Both the position numbers and the translations under genes were made by a program. Shown here piece after piece: positions 37,341 to 51,500 of a stretch of 64,000 bases of DNA. The notes under the pieces are model-generated. The model ran no database searches. It saw only the letters and a program-made list of their open reading frames with translations, and was not told where the DNA came from. Source of the DNA: Callaeas wilsoni (Eukaryota; Chordata; Aves; Passeriformes; Callaeidae); contig VWPU01006178.1 in the NCBI GenBank assembly GCA_013398955.1, positions 62,001 through 126,000 on the forward strand, in the 5' to 3' direction. Every line of letters begins with the position of its first letter. The stretch's first letter is position 1.

Positions 37341-37570
37341 GGAATCCTAGAATCATGGAATGGTTTGATTTGGAAGGCACCTTGAAGATCAACCCCCCAG
37401 GCCACCAGCAGGAGCACCTTCCACTAGACCAGATTGCTTAAAGCCCCATCCAACCTGGTCTTCTACACTTCCAGGGATGGGGCATCCACAATGTCCCTGG
37501 GCAACCTGTGCCAGTGCCTCACCACCCTCACAGTGAAGTATTTCTTCCTAATATCTACTTGAAACCTAGC
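37341..37570 (-). mobile_element. CR1 retrotransposon 3' end
   Basis: On the plus strand this is the reverse complement of a CR1 3' end: CTAGAATCATGGAATGGTTT at the left, then CCACTAGACCAGATTGCTTA, CCCCATCCAACCTGGTCTTC, CCAGGGATGGGGCATCCACA, and CACAGTGAAGTATTTCTTCC at the right. All blocks are in the normal order and lightly diverged. The copy is about 230 bases and 5'-truncated, ending inside the last part of the reverse-transcriptase frame. It belongs to the same general subgroup as the copies at 51.6 and 61.1 kb. Confidence 0.95.
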
Positions 37571-37576
37571 CTGATA

Positions 37577-37662
37577 GTGTCCAGACAGCTTGTGAATATC
37601 TCCGGTGAGGGAGACTCCACACAGTCTCTGGACAATCTGTTCCAGTGTGCAGTCACCCGCAC
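37577..37662 (-). mobile_element. CR1 internal fragment of a second subgroup
   Basis: GTGTCCAGACAGCTTGTGAA, then TCTCCGGTGAGGGAGACTCC and CTGTTCCAGTGTGCAGTCAC correspond to the part of a different CR1 subgroup that normally lies just inside its 3' end. Here it stands to the left of a matching 3' end rather than to its right, so its order relative to the next fragment is abnormal. Confidence 0.8.
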
Positions 37663-38083
37663 AGAATCACCAAATCACACGATGGGTCAGGCTGGAAGGG
37701 ATCACAGTGGATCATCTGGTCCAACCTCTCTGCTCAGGCAGGGTCCCCCTAGAGTGCGTGGCACAGGATTGTGTCCAGGGGGTTCATTGATAAGGCCCCC
37801 TCATCATGAAGTTGTCTTTTCTTGAGGTTGAACAGACACAGCCCCCTCAGCCTTTCCTCTCAAGAGAAATGTCCTAATCATGTTTGTCACTCTACCTAAA
37901 GAGATCTTCTAATAATCTTTGCCACTGTCCCCTGGACCTGCTGTAGGAGCTCCATGTCTCTTGTGCTGAGGAGCCCAGAATTGGACACAGCACTCCCGGA
38001 TGAGGCCTTACCAGGGCTGAGAAGAGGGGCAGGATCATCCCCCATGACCAGCTGGCAGTGCTCTTCCTAACGCACCCCACGGG
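37663..38083 (-). mobile_element. CR1 retrotransposon 3' part with internal deletion
   Basis: The left end AGAATCACCAAATCACACGA is a CR1 tail, followed by TCATCTGGTCCAACCTCTCT and GCACAGGATTGTGTCCAGGG. From there the sequence jumps to TTCATTGATAAGGCCCCC and then runs through CCCCTCAGCCTTTCCTCTCA, AGGAGCTCCATGTCTCTTGT and CCAGAATTGGACACAGCACT, ending near CTCTTCCTAACGCACCCC. Compared with the usual element, the stretch between the GTGTCCAG word and the CATTGATAAG word is missing. The minus strand therefore carries the 3' part of a reverse-transcriptase frame with a large deletion. Confidence 0.93.
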
Positions 38084-41000
38084 ACTTGACCATCACCTGA
38101 TGAACCTAAGCTAGTAGCCCAACTCCGTCTGTGCTCCTTTACTGAATTTATGCAATTCAATATAGAAAAACAAAGCTATTAAAGGAAGAGTTGTCTTTAA
38201 GCTCTTTATTTCTAGGGTCTATAAATTAGGTACACCACAGCACTGAAGCAGATTCACAGCTTTTAGACCAGAGTTGCCTCATTTTCTATGAGCTTAAACA
38301 TATCTGACCAAAAATATCAGGCCTGTCAGCCACAAGCCACAGATGCCTCCCAGGCATTAATGTTTTGCTTTAGCTCATGGGGAATTGTGGTGATAAATGT
38401 ATTTCAAAGGCTAAAATACCTAGCTTATTTCCTACTTAAAGTGAGTTGAGAATTTCACATACCACGTGTATCATTTTCTACCGGTATTAGCTGTAAGGTG
38501 CTATGAATCTCCTTCTTTAGTATCTTATTTTATTTGTGAATAGTTTGTTAACTCTATTTAAGAATTAAAATAATGCTAAAACTGTTAATTCCCATAGGTG
38601 AAGGCCCCTAACTATCGGCCTGACAACACCTACCTGAATTTTAAATGAAGGTTTTGAAGCAGATGTTCACAGAGAACCAATAATTCAGAGTCCTGCTGAA
38701 AAGCTTTTTCTCAATGTTCTTGCTGTTTTAACTTGAGATCTTGAGACCTTATCTCCTGAAGTTCTGAAGACACGCATCTGAAATGTAAAATTGTAGGAAA
38801 CTGTGGTCTGGACATAAACATGCAGACATGACCATGAGAATTGAAGTATAATTTTTTTTCCTCTGTGTTGCTTTTTTCCCCCAACTTCTGTTTGCAAAGT
38901 GAAATAGAGACTTGATTCTGTTCTACCAGTCCTTTAAATGTGACATTCCAGAGATTTATTAGGAGCAAGTGTTACATATTTTATTCTCTTTATGTCATTT
39001 CTACATCAATAACTTACTCACTAGATATTTGCTAAACTCTCTAACATAATTAGTGATGAAAAAGGGGTACCTAATAACCACAGTGCCGTCCAAGCACATG
39101 GCATGAATTTTCTTCTGAGTTTTGTGCCAGATTTCCACCTTGTTGCCTTCACTTGTGGAATATCAAGTAGTGTTGCCTTCGGGCAGATCTTGTGCAGCAC
39201 CATGTAGCCCATTGCTACCTGGCAGCTCACCTTCTCACTAGTATTTATTCAATGATTCTAAAGTAAATTTTACAGCACAGACTGATGTCAAACATATGAT
39301 TTATGTTTTGCCTGGCACCGTCTTTTAAGAAACCTGATTAGTTCAATGAGATTTCCAAGATCCAAGTCTTGGAAGTCAGCTGAATTTCTCTTGAGAGTCT
39401 CATTTAAATTACAAGAAGAATAACAATATTGGGTGTCTGCTGTTATCATTTGTTTAGTGGTAGTCTACATGTGGGTTTACTTATTCATTATCAACAAACA
39501 TATTAATCAGTTGTGAGAAGCAGAGATTTGTTTCAAAAAAATGTTTACTAAAATTATGGTCACAGGTAAGGTTGGGACTGTGGGGGTATGTAGTAATATA
39601 TTACCTCAGAATGCTAACCATTCTACTTTTATTGTCTTCTGAAACTATTGTTACAAAAAGTGCCTTTGAGTATTAAAAATGTCTCCAAGAAACTTAAGTC
39701 TGAGGCTCTGCTGAGGTCCAGCCAAGACGGTGTCGAGTTCCAAACCATGACTATTTTGTGGTTATATATAGTAGTTATATATATAACTATTTAAAAACTA
39801 CTGTATTACTTATTTGCAGGTGGAACAATTATGTTGACATATAGAGTTTTATGAGCAGCAACATATTCCATTTAGTGGCTAATCTACAGCTTTTTTCTTC
39901 TTCCAAGTATAAAATCCTAGCTCTAGAGGACAGCAATTTCTGTGGTGAGCATGAAGATTGCCTCTTACCTCAAGCTGGTAGAATCTTGTTTATTACTGCA
40001 GGCGCCTGTGATCTTGGTTAGCTGCAGAGTGATTCTCTGCAGAAATACAAACAATGCATCACTATTTTCTTCTTTGGTAGACACATACTCCAATCCAGTG
40101 ATCATCAGTGATGCCAGTAGCAGACCACCCCAGCAAGTGGAAAATCCCTTCTACTCTCTTTACAGTTGTCAAGTTTCCACAGCTGGGCTCAGCTTAGATA
40201 CATTGGTTCACAGATTAGCAAAAAATTTACTTCTGTGCGGGGAGAAAACCCAAGCAGTCATTTGCTGAAATCACAAGCTCCATTTAATTTCTGATGTAAC
40301 GTGATTTAAATGCTATGGAAATTCACATTTACAAAAAAATTTAAAATCAGAAGGCAGGGTCCTTATATGTTGTCAAACTTCTAGTGTAGAATACAGTCAC
40401 CGTTTTGTCCCTATTGTTTTTAGTGCATCCATCTGCCACATGACATTATTTGTAATTCCTCTCCTGAATGAAGAATCAACATAGCATCAGGTTAACGTCA
40501 GTATTATTGCTGTTTTTTGAACAGAACAGTTAACCTAAGTACAGAGCTTCATGAACTCTCTTCATTAGGGGGAGTGATAATTGAGTCTAGCATCTCTGAT
40601 GCAATCCTCTTCATTTACAATGTACAAAGTCCTGTTTCCCTAAGCTCAGAAGAAATCAAAGAGGAGACAAATTCTTCACAGACAGCTCCAAATGTCTCTA
40701 ATCCAGCCTCTGGCTAAAAAGTACTCTTATACTTTTACACTGCTTCTGTGGTTACATCTGGTGTATTCTTCTTGCCTTTTGTCTCATCTTCATTGGCCAG
40801 TCTGGGAGTCTCGCACCTTTCAATGTAAATACATATTATGTTATTTCTCCCACATACACACTTGCAAAGGTCTTTGCATTGCCTTTTGATCAGCGTTTAT
40901 GCTTAAGGTACAAATAACAGTAGTTTTACCTCCTTGCTTCTAAAGAACAACTTAGTGGCTGTCTTCAGCTGTGTTAAATGAAGGAACTTGGCACTATAAA

Positions 41001-43214
41001 TTTCATCAAGGTAACATTCAGTGTCTACCAAATTGCAAGGCAAGTAAGAAATGCTAGCTTTTGGGTATTATGTAGCAATTTGGTGGCTTTGTGCAAGAAA
41101 GTTAGGGATGTTTGTTGGAAAGGAATGTGCAAGAAGGCATCCAAAGCCCAGTCAATACATCTGAAGGGATCAGATGTGCAGATGCGTGATTAGTTTCTGG
41201 CCAATCTTTACTAAATTGGCCTGTGTTTACCCTTGCAGTTTAAAAGCTGTGGTCTTTACCCTGACTTTTGCAGGCAGCTCCAAAAAAAGTTTAAATGACA
41301 TTTGAAATACTATTTCTTAAGGCAGTAACTGAGTCTAGATAACTTTAATCACCATTACTCAATGTCCAAAATGTGAACTCTGATTCATAATCTATTTTTC
41401 TTTTTCCTTCCACTGGCATTATGTTTTACAACAGGGAATCATATGAGGTTGGGAAAGCATATTTGGAAACATAAAGCCAACCTAGATCCAAAATATGTAA
41501 ATCAGTGTGTTCTACCCCCATTGTGAAGGGTCAGTTTTAGGAGTGTGTTGAAATATTGCACATTATGGAGCTGGTCTATAAAACAAAAACATTTAAACTT
41601 TCTTCCAGTTCCATGATTTATTTCTCCGAAATTATTTCTAGCTGTGATATTTTCTTTATATTTTATTTGACCACAGTTGTTCAGCTTGTCCTTGTATAAA
41701 TAGTTTGTGGATCTGGATCTGCCTTTCATCATACAGACCTTGACATGCTTCCAAAGAAATACACAGATTCATATTTAATGGAGTTAAAAATGTCAACCCA
41801 CTCATGTAGCCATGTACATACTGTACTTGTGCATATACAACTGTGAGGATGTATTATAAAGAAGCACAACCTTTTTAGAGAAATTTTATCATAATTGAAG
41901 AAGAACATTTTAGAAAAAAACATACTGATTCCTTTCAAATATCCTATGAAAAGACTTATTTTGAAACTCCTTCTTGAAATTCACCCCAGGGACTACTGTC
42001 CTTTTCATAATCACCACAGTGGGCTGCGGAGGGAATTGAATGATTGATAGACAGATGGACTATTTTGCAGAGTATTGTGTGAGTTTTTAAGGCCATTGCT
42101 CTCTAATCTGAAAGTTTTCAAATACAAGGAAAGGGCAGTATCGCATGACACAGCCACAAGTATTCTCTTAGCCAAAGAAAATTTATGTCTTATAGACCAT
42201 CTAGGCTTGTCCTCAGGGTGACCTTGATGTTTACAGATGAGAAAAAATCTAGTGATATGGAATATATAACCAGGGGACAAAGGACGCAGAACAAAGAAAC
42301 CTAGTAGACTAAAATCTATATATTTTAATGAAAACTCAAAAAAAGTCTTGGCTACATGCCCATTGTACAAAGATACAGATTGTCACCCTTCTTCTCGTCT
42401 CTAACTAGGCTGATGCCTGTCTTACGTTAGGATCACTTCGTTCTTCTGTAAGAGAAGTCTGCATAGGTTTTTAAAGTGCAACTACATTCTCTCATTCTGA
42501 AACCTTCTTTCTGACTATCTCTTCCTCTGCCCCTAACATCCAATGACAAGGATGTTGCCTAATTCAAACTGGGAAATCACTTCCCTTGAGGATTTTTCTC
42601 ATGGTCTTTGTGATGACAAACTTATTAACAAACAAGTTGATGTTTACATCTGAGTTCTGCAAAATTCTTTGTTAAGAATTCAAAATTATTAGGGCAGAGA
42701 TAACCATTCAACAGCCTGGGGGGCAGGTGTTTAATTCCTTATTGTCTTCTTTCCTGAAGGCCTCATATCTAGCCAAGGAGTGACTAAATGTTAAAAATGT
42801 TTTCTTCTCAGCACAGTTCTTCATGACTGTGTCCTACACTCCAGAAGGATGATAATCTGACAAACTGCAGCCACGCCATCGCGTGCTGGGCCCAGGTGAT
42901 CCCACAGTAATCTTTGTATGAGCAGTGCTTCATGTGGGCTGAAAAGTGCCTGAGTTATAGAGATGGGCTGTTTGCGTTTGATCACCTTAGGAAGGCATCC
43001 ATGGCCATATGAGAGAGTTGGCGTGACATGCGAAAATAAAACTTTGTTGTGGCTTGGTGATGGGGACAAATATGAACACTTGATGGTATAAACAGTCCTA
43101 CAATAAAATCAGAGACATGTGGGCTCTTCAGGGGATGCATGTCCAAGCCACTGATGGGAGACATACATGCTGCTTTCATACAGCTTGCTCTGGCAGAAAA
43201 GACTTAAGTCCCAC
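38084..43214. other. Unique non-coding stretch
   Basis: No supported gene in about 5 kb. A perfect 18-base AT palindrome at 39772-39789 is listed separately. The part 38330-38430 is repeat-free and contains homeodomain-like cores. The longest frames (39942-40268 plus, 42011-42370 minus) have no recognisable domain. Confidence 0.5.
39772..39789. repeat. Perfect 18-bp AT-rich palindrome
   Basis: TAGTTATATATATAACTA equals its own reverse complement. It is flanked by GTAGTT on the left and ACTACT about 15 bases to the right, which could extend a cruciform. No function is implied by sequence alone. Confidence 0.9.
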
Positions 43215-43330
43215 AGGGTCAGAGCACTTATCTTGGATTTAGAGTCCTGGATACAGACTCCTTGTTATGATATGAGACACTCCACTTAGCATCCCTCCAC
43301 TTCAGTTCCATGATTTTAAATAGGAAAATT
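43215..43330 (+). mobile_element. MIR-like SINE fragment
   Basis: The order of blocks fits a decayed MIR: CAGGGTCAGAGCACTTATCT with TTAGAGTCCTGGATACAGAC, then ACTCCACTTAGCATCCCTCC, CTTCAGTTCCATGATTTTAA and ATAGG. These correspond to the MIR head, the CACTTAAC region and the CTCAGTTTCC-CATCTGTAAAATGGG region. Divergence is high, as expected for an old element. Confidence 0.55.
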
Positions 43331-46300
43331 TAGTGCTATTCTTTCAGATTGTAATAACAGGGATCATTCAAACTGTTTTAATAGAAGTCACTGAAAACAT
43401 GTATAAGAGAGTAAGGAATTAGATTCTGGGTTTTACATCTTCAGGGACAGAATTTCATTCCCCATGGAGAATTGAAGTCTGAGAAATCCTTTAGACTGTG
43501 AGAAATAATTGAATGAAAAAGCGGAGATTATGTTACTGCCCTTGATTGAGTGGCCATAGCTGCCATTTCCAATTCACATTCAAAAATCCTTTATAAGATA
43601 TCCGACCACCTTTGGATAGGAAATGTGCAGTTGTTTCCAGCTTGAGTGTTCCATGAAGTATTGACTACCTTTTCTATTTGAGACAACCCTCTCCACAATG
43701 GATGGTGTGTGATGCTTCAATACTGCACTTTCAAATTGCCCAGAAATTGCAGCTGTTACAGTGTCTGGTCATTAAGAGCAGCTCCACACCAAGTGTGCTG
43801 CTACTGCTTGCTGTGATGTTTATCAGCTCTCAAGTCTTAAAGTCTGTGTTTTTCCAGTAAAGCCTGGAGTAACTTTGACTTGGCCTGCTCTTACATACCG
43901 AGAACCTAATCCTCCAAAGTTTTTTGTGCTTAGCTTCCTTTGAAATCACAAGACCTTAGAAATACAGAGAGAATTGGGACCAATTTTTTTTTAATCAAAG
44001 TTTCTGTGAATAGGATTTTTAAACATACACAAGGGAAATAGGAGTCTAAGTCTAACTGGAAACCATGAGTCTTGGACTTTTAACTCTCCTAGATTACTCC
44101 TTAGGATAGAATTTCCAAAAGACTTGCATTTTTGTCAGTTTGTAATAATTTATTCTTTCCATTTATTAAGAAGCTGCTGGATGTTCAGCATATATGAAAC
44201 TCAGGCCATTGCATAGATACATAAAACAATTTCTCTCTATAGCTGATGTTCTTGGTGTCTCTTCTAACATGACACCATGATGATTTATGATTAATGACTC
44301 CTATAAAATAGTGCCTTGAATTACAGGCTTTAAGAACCTGGTTAACCCTCTCTCCAAGTGACTGTTGAACTATTCAGAAGGATATGGTTCCATTGTTAGC
44401 AGGAAAAGAAGTGTCCAACAGGAAGGGGAAAAAATATGAATATATAAATTTGTGTAAATGGCATGGATCCAATGGAAAAACACTCTGGGCAGATGGGTCC
44501 TGATTTTAGAACGTGCATTTACTGCATTCAAGACATATCCTTCCTTGGGGCTTTTCTCGTTACAGAATAGGTAGAAATGGGGTGAGGAAGGGGAAAACAA
44601 TGGCTTGAAGAGTAAAGGAGATGTCTTTGAGATTTCTGACCAATTTCAGTGTTTAGAATCAAAGGCAGACATCAGCCAGTACTGGTAACATGAGTGAGAA
44701 GGTTTGGGGAAGGAGGACTCCCTCTATTCACATCATGACTTTGGATCACTACTGGTACTCACAAGTTCTGGTATAATTTGAAAACTCTTGAGCTCTAAAT
44801 TTCACTGTTCCAGAAGCCTCTCTTCTTCATTTACCTACTGACTCTCATTAGTTCACAGCTCCTGTTGCCTGGCAATCCTTTCAACAGCTATATTGCCTTA
44901 TTTCAAAGCTTATCTTGTTGCGTTATTGAACACTCTCTCATTAATTTCCCTGCCAACTCACTGTTTGCCTGTCTCTCAACTTCTTTCTGAGCCACTGACA
45001 ATATCTTTCTATTACTTTTCTGTCAGACTCACTACTTCCTTCAGTTATGACTAACTCTCTTGTCTATCCCTTTCTACTCTTCTGTCTCCTGCAATGTTGT
45101 TCTTTTATTAGATGGTTTATTTTTTGTACCACCAAATGATTTCTTTATAGTTGTAAATATGTTTAGCATTACATTCTGAGCATTTTGTCTCTCCCTGTGA
45201 ATTCTTCTTCTCCTCCTTCTTCTTCTTCTCCCAGTCGTGTTATATACAACTTTATTACACTGATGATGATCAGCTCTGATGGCAGCTCAGCCCCCTCTCA
45301 GTATTGCATGTGCTTCTTTTCTTCCATAGCATTCTTTACACATGGAACACATTGAACTGCTCAAAACTTGCTTCTTCTGGCAGGATCACAGGGAAACTGG
45401 TGACTGGCAACTAAGGAAGTCCTCAGGAGAGACTGAAGAGATTTATTTTAGTCATACTACTCCTCATTATTTATTCTAGGTAGTTGTTGAATCCTGCCTG
45501 GATAGATAGTGGGACCTTTGTCACAAGGTTTTAATTTATTTAGTTTTTTGTTTGTATCTTGGCATAATGGCTTTATTTTAGCTGAAAAATAACATGGGAA
45601 TCATCATAGTATCAACACTCACTTTTTCCTTAAAATACAGATTCCTCTATCAGGATTGAAAATAAGATTCCCGAAAGTCAATCATTTCACTTATTGCGAA
45701 GGAAGAATGTTTAGCAACAACAAGGTTTAAACTATGGCAAGTCACTGCTTTGTTTCTTATGCATACACGTAGTGCAATCTTTGAAAGCCTTTAGAAAGAA
45801 GATAACCTTTTCCTAATCAGCAAAACCTAGCTTTAGTTCTTACACATTTAGTTTCTTAATCTATAAATGTATTCTGCTTTTGAATGTGATCAAAGTAACG
45901 GAAATCCATTCTCCAGAACATTCTGAAACTTTGAGAGAAAAAGTTCATCACAGTCTTTCTTTTCTCCTGAATGAAACATTCTTTAAATACTGCAACTTAA
46001 TCAGAATCTTGTTATATCCTGCAACATAATAACAGGAAAACAGAAGTTTTGTTTCAATGTAGTAGGAAATTTTGACTACTTCGATGAATTCCCACGAAGT
46101 ATAATGTATTCAAGAAAATATGTTAGATGTAAAAAGTGCCATCAGTGAATCTTTGGCCAATCTTACCACATCATGTTTTTTGGCTAGTTACTCAAAGCTG
46201 TGTATTATATATAGCAATTCTCAAAACCATACTTTTTAGTTATTTTTCTTTTTTCCCTGAGTTTTGCATATGTAATTCTGATGTAATTCAGTGAAGTTAT

Positions 46301-48449
46301 TTCCCACTAGATTAACCCACATAGTCAAATTATATTTCTCAGTTTCCAATGTAAACACCCAGCTTTGCAGCCCATACATTTAGCTGAACAAGGAATCCCT
46401 CTGGTGCCAATACAAGTAAAACCCACTGAAAAGGTATATGGACGGCAGAATCAAGACCTCATAAAGTTGAAGACAACTACAGAGTTAACTAATCCCTATG
46501 CTTGCTCTCTACAGAGTTTAGAATCCTCCTGAGCAATCCCTCTGTATTGTAATATGCAATTCATTATAGAGACTCAAAGTAGGATTATTTTCCAGCCTTT
46601 CTTTTTCTTTAGCCCTAACAGGATTTGAATCTGTGTTTCATTTCTCACTCGTATCTTTCCTGCTTGCTTTCAGATTTCCCATTTATTCTCTTTCACAAAT
46701 GGATCTTTGGGCAAACATTTTGTATGTGGGATGGGTCGCCATGTTAAAAAGATTATCTCACCATGGAGTCCATCAGCGTTTAACAACAACAGCACTTATA
46801 TTTTTCTCAGGTTGCCTTTATCTCTTAATCATTATTAGCTGACCAAGATTTATGACATCTTCTCCATCTAGAGATAAAATCAATTAGTTGAAAAATCTTT
46901 AGCTTGTTAGCTATAGTCAAAAAAACTAACTGTGAACTTGGATGTGCGTAATTGTATTTTCCAGTTCAGTGAGCATGTGCGCAGGAAAACAGCCGCAACC
47001 CCCAGCAGGGAATGGTCAGCTGGTCCCAGCCTATTCAGGACTCTTGGTGCCAGCTAGCTTTCAAAGAGAGAGGGATGGGCCCTAAGGAGCCCAAAGGATT
47101 TTCCCGACCCTCTTGGGTAATTTACACCAATCTTAAACATGTATGTTTGTCTGAAGTCTCTTTTATCAGCGTGGTAATCCCATTACTGACAAATGAAGAT
47201 GTAATCACAGTTTATTCAAATAGTTTGAAAGCTTTATCCCCTTAAGAAAGAAAGGAGAAAGTACAATTGGCTGCAACTGACTTCTTAAACTCCTACTGGG
47301 ACACTAGCAAAGCAAAAATGATTTTTAAAAAGCATCAGCCCTTGAGTATAGGATGAAAAGTACAGCCTGCAGGGTCCCTGAAGTAAGGAATCTGCCCTTC
47401 CTTACGGAATTTACATCACAGTCAGCACTGTAACTACTAATTTAAATCAGTGAGAGAATAGGATTGCCTGCTTGGTTTGTCCTACAGTGCTGTTTCCTAC
47501 TAATGCCACCCCTGCTTATCTCCATCAGTAGTCGTGAGGGTAGAGATGCTGGCTGAACTGTGTCTCTGTCACCAAGGTAACCACTGCTGATATGCAGAGA
47601 TCCTCCCTTTGGTGAAATGTACACCAGTAAGCAGAAAAGTATGGAGAAAAATATGGAGTAGACAATCTTGTGCATTTTCAGGGGGAATATTAATAACTAC
47701 CACAGTATCTCTCCATCAGCCCTGTTTGTAGCAAAGAGTAACAGAAATACAGACCCAGGGAAAAGTCTTGCTGCAGAAGGGAAGCCCTGAGCGCTAACAG
47801 CCCCACTGAGGTCTCTAAGGTGATGAAGTGCCAAAGAGGATCCTTGGGAGGTCCTGGGAAGCCCTTGTTAAATCATCGTGTGTGGAAAAACTTCCTTGTC
47901 TCAGGTATAATTCGTTCACACTGTTCTGATATACTTATATAAAGGTTATAAAAATAATCTGAAAACTTTATCTCTCTCTTCCTCTCCCCAAATAACATCA
48001 AAGAACCATTTTAGTAATTTTATGACTAAATATATACCCAGATAGCCCAAACAATTAAAATGCAGAAAAAAATGTTTAGATTATTTTATCTTATGAACAA
48101 AAAAAGAAAAGCCTGTAGCTTTTCAAGTGCCAAATATAATGTTATCTTTAAAGAGTTTGTGTATAATGCAAATTCCTTTATTAGGTAGATATCTTTCACG
48201 TGAGTTTCTTGACTTCATAACAAAATTTGATCTCACTGATAAACAGAATATCATGTTCTGCAGTTTTCAGTATAAGACTGAAGAGCAGGAGGTGGTTATT
48301 GGTTTGCACTTCCATTAGCTAACATGAGTCCCTTAAAAGTAAACTGCTTTTTCCTTTAGAACTCATTATTTTTATTTCTTTTTATTATGACAGTTCTCCA
48401 ACATAGACTAGGAATTAATTACATGAATACATGATAAGCAAAACATTTC
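43331..48449. other. Unique non-coding stretch
   Basis: No supported gene in about 5 kb. The sequence is AT-rich with small open frames lacking domains. A CTT-type simple repeat at 45202-45231 is listed separately. No CR1 copy was recognised. Confidence 0.5.
45202..45231. repeat. (CTT)n / (CTC)n simple repeat
   Basis: Repeated TTC and TCC units over about 30 bases. Confidence 0.8.
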
Positions 48450-48560
48450 TGCTTTGAAGAACATATAGTCTAAATAGACTGAAATTGAGAAGAGAGAGAC
48501 TTGGAGCAACTTGCCACGCACTGTACAGCAATTTAGTTTTGTAGCTGGGAGTAGTCTTCT
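48450..48560 (-). mobile_element. Old SINE/LINE-like remnant
   Basis: GAAGAACATATAGTCTAAATAG, here noted by its core CATATAGTCTAAATAGAC, then GAGCAACTTGCCACGCACTG, TACAGCAATTTAG and GTAGCTGGGAGTAGTC, are in the order of an old MIR/L3-type element read in reverse (CTTACAGTCTAG; AACTTGCCCAAGGTCAC; CAGCTAGTAAG; AGCTGGGATT). Strongly diverged. Confidence 0.45.
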
Positions 48561-51500
48561 AGAGCTCCATAGGATCATTTTCACTTAATAAAATCCAGCA
48601 CTTCCAGTACAGTGGAACTCGCTTCTTTTTGCTGAGCCTTTACTTTTGCTGGAACAAGTTTTCTTGTGGCCACACAGCGAACCAGAGTTGAGAGAGGGCA
48701 GGAGTAACACTGCCAGAAAAAAAAAAAAGGAAAAAAAATTTAAAAATCAATTTTCAGTTGGATCAGTTCCCCACACTGAGTCATTGTTCAGCTGTACAAA
48801 CTCTCATGCTGGCACAATGGAAGGAATGACAGAGGCATGGAATGGCCCGCCAGGGCAAGGGAAGAGGATGCTCCGCAGTGAGAACAGCAGTGTTAGCACC
48901 AGCACTTGTTTCCACAGCTTCGCACAGCTGGAATGGTGGCCTGTGTTTCCTCGTGAGTGTCACCCCGGTTTCACAGTGTATTGGGGCTGCTTTGGTACTG
49001 GCAACGGCATCTTCTCTTAGCTCTGCACTGCACGCACGTGAGTGAGCTCAGAAGGAAGCGTTCAGCTGTGTGAGCAATATCCTCCTCTGAAGGACCTGCA
49101 CCCTGCAGCTTGCTAGCCCTGACTAACACAAGAGCCACAGAACCGAGGAGGAAGAAACCTCCACAGAAAAAGTGCAGGAAAGCAACAGAGTTTTTTCTGT
49201 TTGTAGGTAATATTCAGAGTCTAGAGGTACTAGGAATCATTGTCCAACTTCTATTTTGTTTTGTGGGGTTTTTTTTGGTTGAGTTCTCTGTTTCATTTGT
49301 TTGTGTGTGAAGGGATAAATTTCAACAGGTATTCAGAATACCAAACAACATCTGGTTGTAGATTGGTTTTTATATGATGAAAAAGTCATTAAAACCATCA
49401 GCCACTTATGCTGAAGATATGTCTTTAATCCTTATTGCAGTTGTACTTTGAGAGAATTTTAGCTCGTACCAGGAAAATTCTGCCTGTTACTGATCATTTA
49501 GCAATGTGTCCAAAAAAACTTGTAGAAGTGATCTGGTAAGGAAATTTTTGTGAATCATTAAGTAAAATTTGTAATTGCATTATGTTTCATGTTATACCAT
49601 AAAGAGTAACTTTTTTTATTTAAAACATTAGAATAACCTCCGCATGCTGGATGTTTCTAATTAAATATTAACATGAGCACTTCTTACCCATTTTCTGTTT
49701 GATGCATCGTGTCAGACCATGTTTTGGCCCTGTGTGCATTTTCCTGTTCTCTGAGCAAAAAAGGGGATATTTCCAAATTCTTCTTTTTCAGCTGGGAGTT
49801 CCCTTCCAAAGCTGTTGAACTTGTGGATTGAGACATGAAGCAGAGCTCCAGCAGCAAGAGGTACAGAAGAGCGCTGAGACTGAAGGAGAAGCTGTGCTGT
49901 GTCATGGGAGAGCCCATCACAAGCAAGCCAGACCTTTGAAGAAAGCTCTGACAATTTTGCTGACTTCCATCACGCCCTTTGCCGCTGTCAAACGTGAGCC
50001 TTGCTCAGCCTTAGGCAGCACAAGGAGAAGACAGGGCATGACTTAGTGCAGTGACCTGTCAAACTTAATGTGAGGACATGTGCAAGAAGTAGCTTGGGCT
50101 CCATTTGAGTTTTAAAGTTGGATTCCAAAGCCCACTGCAATCTTTCAGGGGTCTTTGGATAACTGTACTTGTACTTCAGCATCAAAATAATTTCTTATAC
50201 TTTCAGTAAACAACTTCTTTGTGGTTTTTTTTAGCTTGAGGAATGGCTGTGTGTCCTGAACTTACAGATAGTTATTGATCCAAATCACTGATCCCATCTT
50301 CAGCAGAAGACTCCAGCATTACAGATCCCTTCTTTTTTTGTGGTGAGGCCCATTTGACCTCATAGTGTGATGGTACATCCCCGTAGATGAATTATAGAGA
50401 GACCTACACATCAGGAAAATCCAGTCTAGAGTCAGAGTATTGGCTTTGTAATATTTGTACATTATGCTGCCAGAAAACAACAGATATCCATTCTTTAACT
50501 CTGTGATTCTTATGTTGGCTCCCTGGTGTGTAATAATCACCTGGTGACTTAATGCTCACCCCAAAATATATGTTAGGATTTTCAGGTAGAAACTTTTGCA
50601 TGTCCTTTCATCACATGCATATAGAAATCAATACCATTCCTATTGTTTAATTTATTACTGATCCATAATTTGATAATCTTTTATAAAGCAATTTTAATTT
50701 TTGTTTTCAAGTACAAGATGTCTTTTTCACCCATAAATTTTTCATTAAAATAAATTATTTTGGCAAATATTCTAGGTGTTCTGGACTCAAGCATATGTTT
50801 TTCAGAAAAAGGTTCACTTCGGTGGAAAGACATTTAATTTAAAATATATACCCTTTTTTATAATTGTCAAAGGCAAAAGACATGAAAAAAATTATATTCC
50901 ATACAAAAGCACTTTCTTTTAAAAAAACCCTACATTAAAAAAAACCCATCCTTTTTTTGGGAGTTTAAATTAAAATGCTAATTCACGTTAATATAAAATA
51001 TATTTGCCAAAGCGAAACTTATGCAAAACTGTTTTAATTAATATTTGTTTTGAGAAAATAAAATTATGAAAGTTTGAAAATACTGAAATGAACCATTTCA
51101 ACAGTTCTTGAACAAAGATATTCAATGATTTTATATTGAAATTACTTTATTTTTCTTTTAGTTAGTATATATAGACTATATCTAAGAAATCATAAGTAAA
51201 AATAATTAAATTACATATTTTTAAGGTTATGACAACAATAAATTTTTTTAAGGATTTTATTCATGCATTTTGTGTTAACTTGTAGAAATTTCTGGACAGT
51301 CATGAAGGGAATTTACTGAAAACATTATGAAATAGAAATTTTATCTTCTCTTTGATTCTGGTATTTGTCTTTTCCTGCTGCCACAGGGCTCAGAGGTCTG
51401 TCAAGTCCTGCTCATGCGACCAGCCTAGTGTGGTTGTGACATTTCAGCTTTGCAGCTGATAACGTACAGGCCACAATATCCATTGATGTGTCTGCATTCG

